Of a stretch of 64,000 bases of DNA, positions 1 through 14,221 are shown piece after piece. Made by a program: the position numbers and the translations under genes. Numbering within the stretch: the stretch's first letter is position 1; each line of letters opens with the position of its first letter. The notes below the pieces were generated by a model. It was not told where the DNA came from. It worked only from the letters and a program-made list of their open reading frames with translations, and ran no database searches. The stretch comes from Eriocheir sinensis (taxonomy: Eukaryota; Arthropoda; Malacostraca; Decapoda; Varunidae): the NCBI RefSeq assembly GCF_024679095.1, contig NC_066522.1, positions 9,743,114-9,807,113 of the forward strand. The letters run 5' to 3'.

Positions 1-4
<4 letters not shown>

Positions 5-54
<50 letters not shown>
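5..54. repeat. (CT)n microsatellite
   Basis: Uninterrupted CT dinucleotide run of about 50 bp at the very start of the window; its left part may continue outside. Confidence 0.95.
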
Positions 55-57
<3 letters not shown>

Positions 58-187
58 CCCTTGCTCGCTCGGGCGCGCGCTAATCAAATACAACGACTAC
101 ATATATATCTTAAAACATACAGCAGTGCCCGAGAAGGTCAACAAGATACATGTGTTATGTGCACAAATTCATCAAAATCGCGCTCGC

Positions 188-272
188 GCACACCCACACC
201 CACACCCACACCCACACACTCAGACACGCCCACCCACCCACCCACCCATCCATCCTCATACACACACACACA
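188..272. repeat. (CACCCA)n / (CCCA)n low-complexity tract
   Basis: Hexamer CACCCA repeats pass into CCCA tetramers and a short CA run. The three open frames across it (proline, threonine and histidine rich) are repeat translations, not genes. Confidence 0.85.
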
Positions 273-299
273 CTGAGCGAGGGAAGGGGAGAGAGGGGG

Positions 300-920
300 G
301 AGTGTGATATGGTGCCATTAAATCATGACTAATTACCCTCCTCATTACGCCATCAGCAATTAAAATCTTTCAGACTCTAACTCATACATTTTTTTGTTCA
401 GCAAAGGTTTTGGTGCAATAATTTGTCTAAAAATGACACTCAGTCCACTTTGTGAAAAAATATAAGTAATTATAAAGAAATGTAGACAGATTTTTAGGAT
501 TCATTGATATCTTATTTAGTCACGGTAAATTCATCATATTAACGAAGGGTAAATTCACTATATTTTGAAAGGAAGGTAACATATCTTTTCGACAATTCAT
601 GTTATTCGTAAGGTTCATATTAATCATAATATCCTTACAATATCTAGTTATTCATCATCTATACATTTATTTACCGATGAATTCCCGCAAACAGTGATCC
701 CTTACGAACACGAATAAAGCCAAAACATCGATCTCCAGACTGTAGTTATAAAAAAATGTTTCGAGAAAGAAGGATTTATTGATATATTTTAGCAACATTC
801 CGCTTTCAATCACGTTTCAAAATGAGTTAAATACAGTGATCCAGAGCTCCATTCAGTATATCAACTCAAAATTAATAGATTCATGGATTGATTACTTTAA
901 CGTAGTTCACTTCTTATTTG
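300..920. other. Anonymous AT-rich DNA
   Basis: Non-repetitive AT-rich sequence with stops in all frames. I see no gene, RNA or transposon signature in it. Confidence 0.5.
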
Positions 921-921
921 T

Positions 922-923
<2 letters not shown>

Positions 924-954
<31 letters not shown>
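924..954. repeat. (TG)n microsatellite
   Basis: Perfect TG run of about 31 bp. Confidence 0.95.
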
Positions 955-958
<4 letters not shown>

Positions 959-1195
959 CTTCGCGAGGGCTCCGTCCGCTTTAGGTTTTTAGGAGAGTGT
1001 TCTTTGGGTCTGCTGGCTTATGTTTATGCAATGAAGGGCCACAGGCGGGACACGGCAGTAGCAGCAGGCCATTTTAGGCTTGAATTAAGGCGAGGCGAGG
1101 CAAGGAAGAGAATGTGGGCGAGGACGAGGGAAGGAACGAGGGGAGGAGGAAGACGTGCAGGAAGGGACGGTGAAGGACAGATGGCGTGAAGGCGT

Positions 1196-1379
<184 letters not shown>

Positions 1380-1381
1380 TT

Positions 1382-1572
1382 GGCAGACAGACAAATAGGC
1401 AGACAGACAGACAGATAGATAAACAGACAGACTGACTGACAGACAGAGACAGATAGGCAGACAGACAGAAAAGCAGAGACAGACAGACAGACACAGAGGA
1501 AAACAGACAGATGGACAAAGGTACATACAGACAGACAGAGTGAAAGACAGACAGACAGGCAAATAGGGACAC
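1382..1572. repeat. Imperfect (GACA)n / (GATA)n tract
   Basis: Degenerate GACA tetramers with occasional GATA and GGCA variants, directly downstream of the (GA)n run. The same GA-to-GACA junction recurs at about 12466 and 44716. Confidence 0.85.
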
Positions 1573-2320
1573 ATTCAGACACATACTTACGTTAAGGAAC
1601 GAATGACGGATGAAAGAGAGATAGGAAGGAAAGAGAGGAAGGAAACGTAAAGAAGGATTGCGAATGAATGCAGATCTTTGTGACGGGTAAGGAAAAAATG
1701 GGAGGGAAGAATATAGGAAGCAAGAGACAGTATATATGGAAATTAATCTGTTATTAAAAAAAATGTTATAAGGAACTACACAATAAAGAGATGGAATGAC
1801 GCAAAGGGACTGAGGGAGGGCAAGCAAATACAGTATGAGAGACAATGAGGATCTGAAGGAGAGATAAGGTTGAAGGGGAGGGGTGAGAGAGGCAGCACAC
1901 GGCGTGGAAATGCTAATTAAGGAGGAGTGGGAAGGAGTGAGGCAGTGCTCGAAGGGAAGAGAGATTAAGGTTCGAGGAAGGGCTGAAATGCATGAAGAAC
2001 AGCGGGATAGGGAAAGGAATATAACAAATTAAGTTTCTGAACGAACAAAATGAAGGAAGAAGATAAAGAAAAAGTTAGGAGGAAAAAATGAAAGGAGAGG
2101 AAGAAAACGTGAGGAGGAAAAATATGAGAAGAGATAAAGGCAAGCAGGAAAATAATGAAGAGAAATGATATGTGTACGGATGAGGGAGGAGAGGGAGGCA
2201 TGCATGAATATGGGAATAATGATGATCCATGGAGGAGGGGACTAAGAGAGGGACTGAGTGGGACTGAGAGGGGTTGAGTGAGAGGGAGTGCGTGCGTGCC
2301 TGCGTTTAAGAGATATGGTA
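1573..2320. other. Purine-rich anonymous DNA
   Basis: Long G+A-biased stretch on the plus strand without a regular unit. Frames here are low-complexity on the minus strand (Phe/Ser/Leu rich) and not convincing genes. Confidence 0.5.
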
Positions 2321-3120
2321 AGTGACTTCATCCTTGTTCTCCCGTCACATTCAGCGATTTTAAGCCACGCTGCACTTCCTCAATAGATAAGGACGGTACC
2401 TTGCACAAAGTTCGCCCTTGTGTGAAAGGTATAAATAAAGTTGTGATTTTTTATTGCTTTGGTTACTTAGCCATTGGTCACCTCCGATTTATTTTTTCCA
2501 CAGTTTCTTATTGGTCAGAATTATACCTTTAATTAAAGTCAAATTAAATAGAAAAAAATTCCATTCGAGATTCGATTCCAAGTCACCCGACAATTCATGC
2601 CTTTGATTGATTTACTTTTAGTCTACGTGTGATTCAGGTGTGTTCCCCTACATTTATTCCCTACACCTGCTATCCACACAAATCATTTTGACACTTCGCT
2701 TGACTGCCCGGGTGGGATGCCAATCTTAGTTTAATTTTAATTGTAACGAGGCATATATATTTTTTTTTCGTTGATAAGTGTGTCGGCGTTGTTTATAATA
2801 TCCGTACACTGTCCGATTTAAAGACCTTCGGCTAAGCTTCTGGGTCTACATTTTAACAGCAGGTAAACTCACTTGGAAAACCCATAGTGATCATTTACGC
2901 AGTAGAGTAAAAAAACAAAATGAGCTCACAAGATAGATCTGAAAGCTGAGTATATGTCATTATCCTTAACTAAGCAAAGACTTATGGAAAGTTGAAAGAG
3001 ACAAATCGCGGAAAATTTCGGATGGTGAGCGAAGATTAAAAGGTGTCACAGCCAAACAATTCTGATCAGTATATAATATCAGCCATAAAGACATTTGATT
3101 TTACATTGATAAAATACATA
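2321..3120. other. Anonymous DNA
   Basis: Mixed-composition sequence with no open frame over 60 codons, no recognisable domain and no terminal repeats that I could find. Confidence 0.45.
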
Positions 3121-3126
3121 TTGCAA

Positions 3127-3444
<318 letters not shown>

Positions 3445-3854
3445 CATGGAAACATTATGAAGTCAGGGAATATGCAGTGAGGAGTGAATTAGTGTGAGGC
3501 CAGAACAACTATTGACGTGACTGGCATCACCATATTATCGGAAACTGATGTGAAAACTAAATAAATATGCGAAACCCTTCCAAAATATTTCCTTTTGTGG
3601 GACCTGGATTTATTACGTGTTTGATGCACCTTGCTCCTGATGCTGCTGCTGATGGCGATGATAGTGACTGGATGGGTTCCCAATAACCAGACTCGGAATT
3701 AGGAGGAAATAACCTATACGTGTTCCGATCCGTTTGCATCGGAACATGGGAATGCCATTAGCCTGATTTGGCGTAACGATGTATTAGTGAGATGAAGAAA
3801 TACTGTTGTGAAAAAAGTAAAGGCTGGGGAAAAATATTATGTGAAACGAATATG

Positions 3855-3856
<2 letters not shown>

Positions 3857-3921
<65 letters not shown>

Positions 3922-3922
3922 A
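3857..3922. repeat. (AC)n microsatellite
   Basis: Perfect AC run of about 65 bp. Confidence 0.96.
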
Positions 3923-4079
3923 CGATGGCCTCATAGTCCATATGGAAATGTTGGTGGCTTTTGGGTCAGAGTGTCTGGTGCCCCTGAGACATAGGATGGC
4001 CGACCTGAGCAGGGAGAACGAGAGGCGACACCTCATCCAGGCGACAACGTGGCTCCTTGGCTGATGCTTCTTTTCTGCA

Positions 4080-4132
4080 ACTACTACTACTACTACTACT
4101 ACTACTACTGCTGCTACGGCTACTACTACTAC

Positions 4133-4166
<34 letters not shown>

Positions 4167-4246
4167 AGCTACTACTACTTCTACTACAACTATACTACTA
4201 CTACTACTACTACTACCACCTCTACTACTACTACTACTACTACTTC
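4080..4246. repeat. (CTA)n trinucleotide tract
   Basis: CTA units with CTG, CAG and CCA variants. It runs directly into an (AAT)n tract, a compound trinucleotide locus. Confidence 0.93.
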
Positions 4247-4274
4247 TAATAATAATAATAATGATAACAACAAA

Positions 4275-4372
<98 letters not shown>

Positions 4373-4396
4373 TAACAACAATAATAAATATTAATA
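4247..4396. repeat. (AAT)n trinucleotide tract
   Basis: About 50 AAT units with a few AAC variants at the edges, contiguous with the (CTA)n tract. Poly-Ile and poly-Leu frames here are artefacts. Confidence 0.95.
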
Positions 4397-4670
4397 ATCC
4401 ATTCGGTTCCACTACGACGTACTATTGTTGTTGCTTTTTTTTATTATCTCAAACCCATTTTTTGTTTGCTTGTTTCTGTCATTCAAACCTAATTCATTGG
4501 CTTTCACCGTGGAAACGGCTGTGACATTTATTCATCTTTAGTCTACTTCCACAGTAAATTTCGCCCAGCCGTTGCTTACTTACAGCCTGTAAGTCCCGCA
4601 TATTTGTCTTTAGTTTGTTATTCCACCTACGCTGAGGTATTTAAGACACAAAACACTGAAGCAGTCTGGA

Positions 4671-4888
4671 CAGAGACACGCCAGTCCTCGTCGACGGACC
4701 GACTCGATTGGCTAGATTTCGATCGCCGATAGAGTCGGTCTGTAGGCATCCTGCTACGGGCCGCCAATAGGCCTAGCCCGTGCTCCCCCGCGCAGGGAGG
4801 GAGCATTTTTGCACTCTTAGGACTTAGGTCTTAGGACAAGGGCCCGTTTCCCCTAGCGACACTAGGGGATAAATCTTTGAGGAGGAGG
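4671..4888 (+). mobile_element. Short retroposon (SINE-like) with 11-bp target duplication
   Basis: A roughly 218-bp unit lies between two exact copies of AGCAGTCTGGA (4660-4670 and 4889-4899), the expected footprint of retroposition. Its 3' end is a short GAG tandem tail (about 4879-4890). A 9-bp inverted repeat (GACCGACTC with GAGTCGGTC) near its left end could form a hairpin. I find no convincing pol III B box, so it may be a 5'-truncated SINE or a LINE 3' tail. The family is not recognised. Confidence 0.55.
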
Positions 4889-4999
4889 AGCAGTCTGGAT
4901 GAAAATTTTTACCCGATTTTCATTTACACGGCAACTACTAGGTTACTTTTGTTCATGGGTGGCATCGAGAGGTTGGTATCTGCAGTGATGCTCTCATCA

Positions 5000-5520
5000 T
5001 TATTATTCCTACAACAACTACTACTCCTAATACTACATGCTTCTACTACGACTGTTAATATTATTACTGAGGCGGGACATATTACCTTTCCCCGCATCCT
5101 AAAGACTCGTGCCTCCTCCTTAATTCTACTTTCCTTCTTTCCTATCTTCCCATTATCACCCATACGACCTTCACCAGCTCCACCTCCTCCTCCTCCTCCT
5201 CCCTCCTGCTCGTCTTCCTCTCACGCCCGCAGTAGCCCCGCCAGGCAAGGTTTCGAGCCACGCCACCATCGCTCACTTTTACGATCTCGCACGACAATCC
5301 TCAATGGCCTGCCCACCATCCCTCACCACGCGCCACCACTATCGCCGCCATTCCTCCGCCGTCACCACCACCTCTCGGCCAACTGCTACTGCTATCTGTT
5401 ACCAGCGTCACCGCCATCACCACCACCACCACTACTATTACTATAACTATTTTTCGTCACTATGCACCATTTTCGTCACCACTACTATTGTCACCACCAC
5501 TACACTTTCTTAAATATCTC
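5000..5520. repeat. Degenerate CCA/CTA/CTC-rich low-complexity DNA
   Basis: Imperfect trinucleotide-like sequence (CCT, CAC, CTA). It gives a 189-codon open frame from 4877 whose product is Pro/Ser/Leu low complexity without a domain, so I do not call a gene. Confidence 0.6.
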
Positions 5521-6370
5521 ATCAATTCGTCCTCTTTAGCAATGACATGGCACGATGTTCCAACAAACATCTCCAAACCAGCAGATCCTCCTCCATCCAT
5601 TTGTCGTACCTCCCTTTCCTTCGCTCCTTACCAGCACCTCCGTAAGTCTCACAATCACACATGGTCACAGCCCTCACCATTACCTATATCACATAACTCT
5701 GCTCAAATTCCTGATGTATGGCAGTCACAACGCTTACGCAGCCTCACCGCGGCAATTAACTACTTCCTGTCCCTCATAACCACAGTCTACACATTATCAC
5801 TCGCACAAAACACTGTCTCCCAGTCACACAATCAGCAACATTCCCACCACTTCCCCAGCATGTTAACCTTTGCTGTCTGCCTACGATTATCACTACATAG
5901 GTCATGGTCAGGTTTTGCTTCATCTTTAATCTTGGAAAATTAATACAACTGCCAGAGCCGGTTATTAGTAGATATTTCATTACATACGAGTTCATGCAGC
6001 AGCTCTGTTTAGCTCTATTCGACTCCCATGTTGACCCGTGTCCCCCCCGCACCCATTACAAGTACACCCGCAACCACACCTATTGCCAAAATCACACCCA
6101 CCAACCCCACACCCACCAGGCACTACGACCAACATTATATTAGTTACCCTTAGAGTAATAAATGGTTTCGTTTTCTATGAGTTGGTAGCCAGAAAACGAT
6201 ACTATTAGTGGTAGACTATATAAAAAGGTTCTGCTTAGTCAACGTTGTTAGCAATATAATAATAAAATAAGATAACGAAACAAGTATTTACCTTTCTTAA
6301 GAGCTGCAATATAAATGGTCCATTGATCTGGTGACTCAGGACCGGAAAATCTAACCTGCAAAAAAATAAA
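5521..6370. other. Anonymous DNA
   Basis: Pyrimidine-leaning sequence with a few short frames. None shows a recognisable domain or splice context. Confidence 0.4.
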
Positions 6371-6380
6371 TTGTCAGTTA

Positions 6381-6390
6381 TTAATATTAA

Positions 6391-6469
<79 letters not shown>
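6381..6469. repeat. (ATT)n microsatellite
   Basis: Perfect ATT run of roughly 27 units after a short TTAATA lead-in. Confidence 0.95.
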
Positions 6470-6799
6470 CGGCTATCCATCTATATATCTTATCAACATC
6501 CACACCAGAATGGACAGTACACATATTACTATTTTTAAAGGGGGACAGGACTATTTCAAGTAGTCTTCACGGAAAGGTTTTCATTACTCTCTTTACTACT
6601 AACTCAAAGCATAATGTAGTGTAGGATGGATTAAAGCACACGACAAAATTGATAAACCATTAACTAGTCTGAAGTATGAGAAGTGTTGTATACCCTTAAA
6701 AATTTTTGTTCTCTGCAGATTTCAAGGCACAGAAAATGAAAAACTACGGATAAACTAAACTACTCCCTCAGTGACGATAATTTTATAGTGCGTATGCGT

Positions 6800-7210
6800 G
6801 AATATGGAACCCACCCACCACTCCATCCACCAACCCATCCTCTATCCACCATGTCATCCACAACCCTTTCTTTATCCACTATGCCATCATCTAACTCTCC
6901 CCCCATTCCATGACTCCATCCACAAACGCTTTCCTTACCCACCAGTCTCCTCGCCATCCTTCCTTCATCCACCATTCCATCTACAAAACCTCCATGAATC
7001 ACCCTTTCATCCACTAAAACTTTCCCTATCCACAACTCCACCCCTCAACCCCTCACTATCCTCCATTTCATCCATCAATCCTCCTCCTATCCTCCGGTCT
7101 CCTCAAAAGTCCTCCACTTATTTACCATTCCTCTTGTCAACCCTCCCATTACCCAAGAGTCCATTCACCAATCCCCCTTGTCCACCAGTCCCCACAATGA
7201 ACCGTCCTCA
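6800..7210. repeat. Degenerate (CCATC/CCAC)n minisatellite-like tract
   Basis: About 400 bp of imperfect TCCACC/CCATCC-type words. The 147-codon Pro/Ser/His frame across it reflects the repeat. Similar DNA recurs at 57930-58560. Confidence 0.7.
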
Positions 7211-7877
7211 TATTCACCATGATCAGTGTTGCAAAACCTGAGTGGACGGTTACATTAGAGGGTGGATGCTAAGAGAGTTTGTGAGGGTTGAGGCAAGTGA
7301 TCGAGGTTTGACGGATAGATGGACGATATAATTTTATGATTGATAGATAGCACTTGTGAAGAAAAGTCACATAGTTGTAGAAGTAGAGTGGTGTTCAATA
7401 TGAGTTGTTAAACTGAAAATATGCAACCCAAATGGAGGTAAAGGTAGTGTCTGAGACGATACTAAATCCTAGGGTTGGCTGGCTAAGTAAACTAGTGAAG
7501 AAAAGGGAATTTACATTATTTATACAGGCTAAATAATTTCAGAAATTTGCATTTTAGATGAAACATTGGTGACCACCTAGTATAGAGATTTTTTTGTTTT
7601 TGTTTACATAAAAATGGTTAAAGAGCACTGCATTAGTTACGTTAACATCAAAGCTCCCCGATAGTACTCCCAAAGTGTAGTAGATAGGCTTTTCACTCTT
7701 GAATAAGTGGGTCACTGAGATTATAAAATTAACTTTATAATACCATGTTATCAGCACGTCACAATGTTTTACCGCTATTTCAATCGATTAATGTCACCGG
7801 AAAAAACAAAATTCCAATGTTCTGACATCTCCCTCTACAAACTTGGTTACCTGACATCCTTTTATTTTTATTTATAT
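7211..7877. other. Anonymous DNA
   Basis: AT-rich non-repetitive sequence. No gene or transposon signal seen. Confidence 0.4.
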
Positions 7878-7881
7878 TTAA

Positions 7882-8098
7882 CCCGGTAGCAGCGACGGGC
7901 CAAATGTGTGGCTTTACCGTGTAGCAGCAACGGGCCAAATTTGTGCCAAGATTTAAACCCCCCAAAACAGATGATATATAAACTGATCACAAAAGCTTTG
8001 ATATATATTATGAAATGGTTTGTGTGAGGGGTGATTTTTTTTCTCATTTTTCTTGCTTAGAGGGACCATTAAAAAACATGATCCCCGCTGCTACCTAG
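7882..8098. mobile_element. piggyBac-like MITE with TTAA target duplication
   Basis: The 217-bp unit is flanked by TTAA at 7878-7881 and 8099-8102. Its ends are imperfect terminal inverted repeats sharing GGTAGCAGCG: the left end starts CCCGGTAGCAGCG and the right end, reverse complemented, starts CTAGGTAGCAGCG. TTAA duplication with ends beginning CC or CT is the hallmark of the piggyBac superfamily. A near-duplicate block (GTAGCAGCGACGGGCCAAAT and a one-mismatch copy about 40 bp later) sits inside the left end. There is no coding capacity, so it would depend on a transposase supplied elsewhere. Confidence 0.7.
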
Positions 8099-8170
8099 TT
8101 AACTGCAAACATATGAAAGCAGAACGTATAATAATTCAGCAGAAAATAAACCATGAATAATGAAAAAAAA

Positions 8171-9149
<979 letters not shown>

Positions 9150-9182
<33 letters not shown>
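9150..9182. repeat. (TG)n microsatellite
   Basis: Perfect TG run of about 33 bp. Confidence 0.95.
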
Positions 9183-9185
<3 letters not shown>

Positions 9186-9222
9186 GCTTTATTGGTATGT
9201 ATACGAATATGTACATACACAT

Positions 9223-9237
9223 CCCCCCCCCCCCCCA
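9223..9237. repeat. Poly(C) run
   Basis: About 14 consecutive C bases, followed by an imperfect CA tract to about 9262. Confidence 0.9.
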
Positions 9238-9399
9238 ACACATACACACACACGCACACACGTCTGGGTATATCAGGGGACGGAGGAAAGTGAAAGGAGA
9301 GAAGATGGGAGATGAGAAGAATGGGGAGGAATCTGCAGAGGAGCAAGAGGAGATGAGAAGAGAGGAAAAGAAGAAGCAGGATGAAGAAAAGAAGCTGGA

Positions 9400-9465
9400 G
9401 CAGGAAGAGGAGGAGGAGGAAGAGGAGGAGGAAAAAAAGCTGGAGGAGGAGGAGGAGAAGCATAA
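9400..9465. repeat. (GAGGAA)n purine tract
   Basis: Imperfect GAG/GAA triplets giving a poly-Glu frame on plus and a poly-Ser/Leu frame on minus. Confidence 0.8.
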
Positions 9466-9527
9466 AGTGAATTGCGAGAGAGAACTTTTGTAAGGACGTG
9501 TTCGTGGCAGGACGGACGTATGTTGTG

Positions 9528-9530
<3 letters not shown>

Positions 9531-9578
<48 letters not shown>
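9531..9578. repeat. (GT)n microsatellite
   Basis: Perfect GT run of about 48 bp. Confidence 0.96.
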
Positions 9579-9581
<3 letters not shown>

Positions 9582-10307
9582 AAGTTTGATACGTGCCGGG
9601 TGTGTGTCGTGTTTTAGCAGCGATAAATATTAATGGTGTCGTGAAGGCGCGTGAATTAACAAGTTGTAGAAAGGTGTGTTGGGTGGGATTCAGCAAGGGT
9701 GTGGGGGCGGTTGTGAGGCGTGCTTCCTTCAGAGTGTTCCAATGGTGCAAGGATCAACTGAGTGTCACCCTTGTACTACGCAGCAAAGTTAAGCCAGCGA
9801 TACTTATCTGAAACGGTGAAAGATAAAACAGAAGTATAGGAGAGCTTGTGTTAGTATACAGTGTAGCATAAGAACACAAGGGGTCGGTAAGTTCAATATC
9901 CATGAAATTATATAATCTTATCTTGAATGCATTAATCATTGTCACGCAACAAGACCGCAAAACATGTTCCACACACCCACCACTCTTCCGGAGAACCAAA
10001 TCTTTAGAGGAGGAGGAAGAAATCAGCTTTTAGACTGGGTTCCAACAACAGTCTTCTAAAGTAACCAATAACTTCAACGATCAATGTGTGAAAAAGATAG
10101 AGGAAGTGTGAGGGAGGTGCTTTGCTCTTACGGGTGTTGGAAGATGGGTCGGGTGAGGGGGTAGGTCCTCTCTAAGGGGAGGTGGGGTAGTTACGGGGGG
10201 ACAGGTTGAGGTGGAGGTTATGCTCCGTTTATATCAATTTCAAGTTAACTGTCTCAATATATATTAATAATTCCCGAGTGGTGTCCATTTAGATTGCGTC
10301 TCAGTGA

Positions 10308-10308
<1 letters not shown>
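9579..10308. other. Anonymous DNA with G-rich patch
   Basis: Non-repetitive. The stretch 10135-10220 is strongly G-rich with several runs of three to six Gs. No gene signal. Confidence 0.4.

Positions 10309-10382
<74 letters not shown>
10309..10382. repeat. (TG)n microsatellite
   Basis: TG run of about 74 bp with one TATA interruption near 10343. Confidence 0.96.
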
Positions 10383-10383
<1 letters not shown>

Positions 10384-10515
10384 TCCTCTCTGCTTGCCTT
10401 TGAAGCCTGTTTTGACCATTCGTTTCGGATATTCTTTATTCCTGTTATCTGTGTGTCTTTACGTCTATGTCCGTATTTGTACGTTCCTGACAAAGCTAGC
10501 TCTATTTTATTCATT

Positions 10516-10518
<3 letters not shown>

Positions 10519-10560
<42 letters not shown>

Positions 10561-10561
10561 G

Positions 10562-10618
<57 letters not shown>
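10519..10618. repeat. (CT)n microsatellite
   Basis: Two CT runs separated by a short TATCGCTAT interruption near 10560. Confidence 0.96.
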
Positions 10619-10620
<2 letters not shown>

Positions 10621-10852
10621 GTCCCTCACGCCTCCGCTTTTTAATACCTTCCTATCAGTCTCTCGCTTACGTAATGCATATGCGTCTATTGCCAATATTT
10701 TATCGCGTGAAATACTGCATATAAAGAGGTAAGAAGGGAGAGAGAGGCGGGGTGAGAAGGGGGTGAGAGGGAGAGAGGGGTGAGGGGGGCGGGGTGCAGC
10801 CTCTTTTCAGATGTATTGCTGTAATAACACTTGCAGTCGAGAGGCAGAGGGG

Positions 10853-10908
10853 CTCTCTCTCTCTCTCTCTTACTTCTACTCACTCACTCACTCACTCACT
10901 CACTCACT
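10853..10908. repeat. (CT)n plus (CTCA)n tract
   Basis: Short CT run followed by about eight CTCA tetramers. Confidence 0.9.
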
Positions 10909-10992
10909 TTCACTTGCATACAGCGACGAAGAGATGAGTGATATGTATTGAAATAAATAATAATGGCTTTGTTTCCATCATGCCCAGTCTTG

Positions 10993-11126
<134 letters not shown>

Positions 11127-11502
11127 AAGCCCTTCTTGTAAACTAGTAATCTGTAGTGCTTCTTGGAACCTCATGGAAAAAAAGATAATGGAAATAGTGA
11201 AAGCAAATGCATCCCTTTCCACGCTGCTCTCTTTTTTTATATTTATTATGTCTACTGATACTTCAAGTTTAAGTTCGTTCCTTCTTTTATGCATCCACTT
11301 ATAGGTTCTGCTTTTCCTTACTTTACCCCCCCCCCCCCCTCATTCACTCATTCTGTGTTCTCATTACTTTCTTTCCTTTATTTTCCTTTTTTTCCTCCGT
11401 TCCTTCGTCAAGCCTTAGCTCCCTCCCCGTTCAGTGGCAGCGAAAGACATCTAATCAAGCTCCTCTCGAGAAGGAAAGAATTATTACCAATACCTCTAAA
11501 TT

Positions 11503-12060
<558 letters not shown>

Positions 12061-12205
12061 TCCATACACTGCCCGCAACATGTCCAACGCTAAGCTTCAC
12101 GGATCCGCGGAATTCACGGCGTGTCTGTCTGTGTGGAATCGGATTCTACTGGGAGTGCAATGTGGCTCTGCAAATGACCCGAGTTTGTCTGTGTCAGCCC
12201 GTAGT

Positions 12206-12242
12206 GGTGGTGGCGGCGACGGTGGTGGTGGTGGTGGTGGCT
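12206..12242. repeat. (GGT)n trinucleotide tract
   Basis: About twelve GGT-like units with GGC and GAC variants. Confidence 0.85.
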
Positions 12243-12327
12243 ATGGTTCTAACAATGATGATAGTGATGGTGATAAGGGAAGGGCGGATGGGAATGGGAG
12301 CGTAGGTGAGATAAGGGTTGAGTGGTG

Positions 12328-12501
<174 letters not shown>

Positions 12502-12752
12502 GCAGGCAGAAAGAAAAAGACAGATAAGTAAACACAATAACCACAACCCCATAATGAAAAAAAGACAACAATCCTTGGAAGAACAGTAAATTAAGTACCC
12601 CACATTCCATTTGATATGTTTGTAAAGATTTTTTTTTTCAACGACATGGCGCACGTTGAATGAACACCGTCTGGGCAACACAACATCTCGCTGACGGGAG
12701 GAACATGATCGTTATCACCTCCAGACTGTCACTCAAGACCTAACATTTATAA

Positions 12753-12974
12753 GACTCGTACTCTCAAACATTTCGGGTCTTACACGCTCATATATGCTAT
12801 GGATTTCGCAGAGGTTGTGGTGGGTATTTACAATGGTTGCTTTATGAGCCTAGTGACAGTTTGAAAAAGCTTTTGCATCATGAATGTGAGACACCCATGA
12901 GAACCCGAGTAATCTCCTTTGTGGTCAGTTGAAATATTTCTCGTGAGAGCCGAAACCGTCTGAGATTACGGGCC
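12753..12974 (+). mobile_element. MITE, family A copy 1
   Basis: A 222-bp unit with imperfect inverted ends. The left end reads CGTACTCTCAAACATTTCGG and the right end, reverse complemented, reads CGTAATCTCAGACGGTTTCG. It aligns by eye along its length with the copy at 45302-45522 (shared words GTTGTGG, GACAGTTTGA, AGAACCCGA, GAGCCGAAA) and inverted with the copy at 45112-45301. Non-coding, so non-autonomous. The superfamily is not assigned. Confidence 0.65.
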
Positions 12975-13060
12975 TTATTTGAGCAAAGGAAATCGGTCCA
13001 AAAAAATTGTAAATATAAATGCCAATATACACGTAAATATAAATTGATAGTTAATGGCAG

Positions 13061-13061
<1 letters not shown>

Positions 13062-13099
<38 letters not shown>
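13062..13099. repeat. (AC)n microsatellite
   Basis: Perfect AC run of about 38 bp. Confidence 0.95.
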
Positions 13100-13101
<2 letters not shown>

Positions 13102-13215
13102 GAAGTCTTAATTAAGGCTGCCGGAGAATCACGACGCCGCCGCCGCCCCAAGACAGAGCCAACAAATTGAACAGAATACTAATGAGCACTTGCGACAAAT
13201 TTAGCCAATGTCTCC

Positions 13216-13345
<130 letters not shown>

Positions 13346-13679
13346 GAATAACTAATTTTCTGGTATATCTTTGGCTTCCCTTCACTTTATCTACACTGTT
13401 TCCTATTCTCAATTCTCTTCCAGCTGTTTTCCTTTTCTTATCCCATCATAAAATGTACTCAATCCATTTAAATCCTCCTCCTCCTCCTTCTCTTCCTTCT
13501 TCTCTTCTTCATCCTCTAGTTGGGCCACTGGCAGCCCTGGTTCCCTCAGCCATAATGGGCTCAGATGAGGCAGCGGCATGATTGTTATTCGAGAGGTGGA
13601 CGGAAGGGAAAGAAATTAGTGTTTGTGGAGATGTATGGGGAGGGAGGTGGAAGAAAGAGCTGGAGGAGAAGGATGGGAT

Positions 13680-13737
13680 GAGGAAGAGGAGGAGGAGGAG
13701 GAGGAGGAGGAGGAGGAGGAGGAGGAGGAAGAGCAAG
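13680..13737. repeat. (GGA)n trinucleotide tract
   Basis: About 17 GGA units inside a longer purine-rich patch (13620-13930). Poly-Glu, poly-Pro and poly-Ser frames are artefacts. Confidence 0.9.
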
Positions 13738-14221
13738 AGGAACAATGTAGGATAGGAAGAAGAAGAAAGATGAGCAGTAGGAGAGAGAGAACGAGAAGAA
13801 CAGTATTACATTTATGGGGTAAAGAAGTAGGCGGAGGAGGACTAGGAAGAGGAGGAGGCAGAGCAAAAGGAGGCAATATAGGATAAGAACATAAGTAATA
13901 GAGGGACAGAGAGCGATAGGCAGAGGAGAGAGGAGCAATATTAGATGTACACAAAGTAACACAAAGGAAGAACAAACAACAGCAGACCTGCTGGTCCTTA
14001 CGAGGCTGTTTGTGACAAGCTACACTAACTATCTAATCAAAGGTCGAAGATGAAGGACAGCAAAGGCGAAGGCTCTTCCCCACCACCCCCATCCCACCAG
14101 CCAAAGCTGGCAGGAAAGGAAAAAGAACCATACAGCATGGAAAAACTGCATGAAAATTATGTAGGACAGAGGAAAGAACTACCATTACTGCTACCACTAA
14201 CCGGGCGATAAAAGCGGACAA

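Noticed and set aside
4877..5446. 189-codon plus-strand frame
   Set aside because: Low-complexity Pro/Ser/Leu product over CCA/CTC-rich DNA, no domain.
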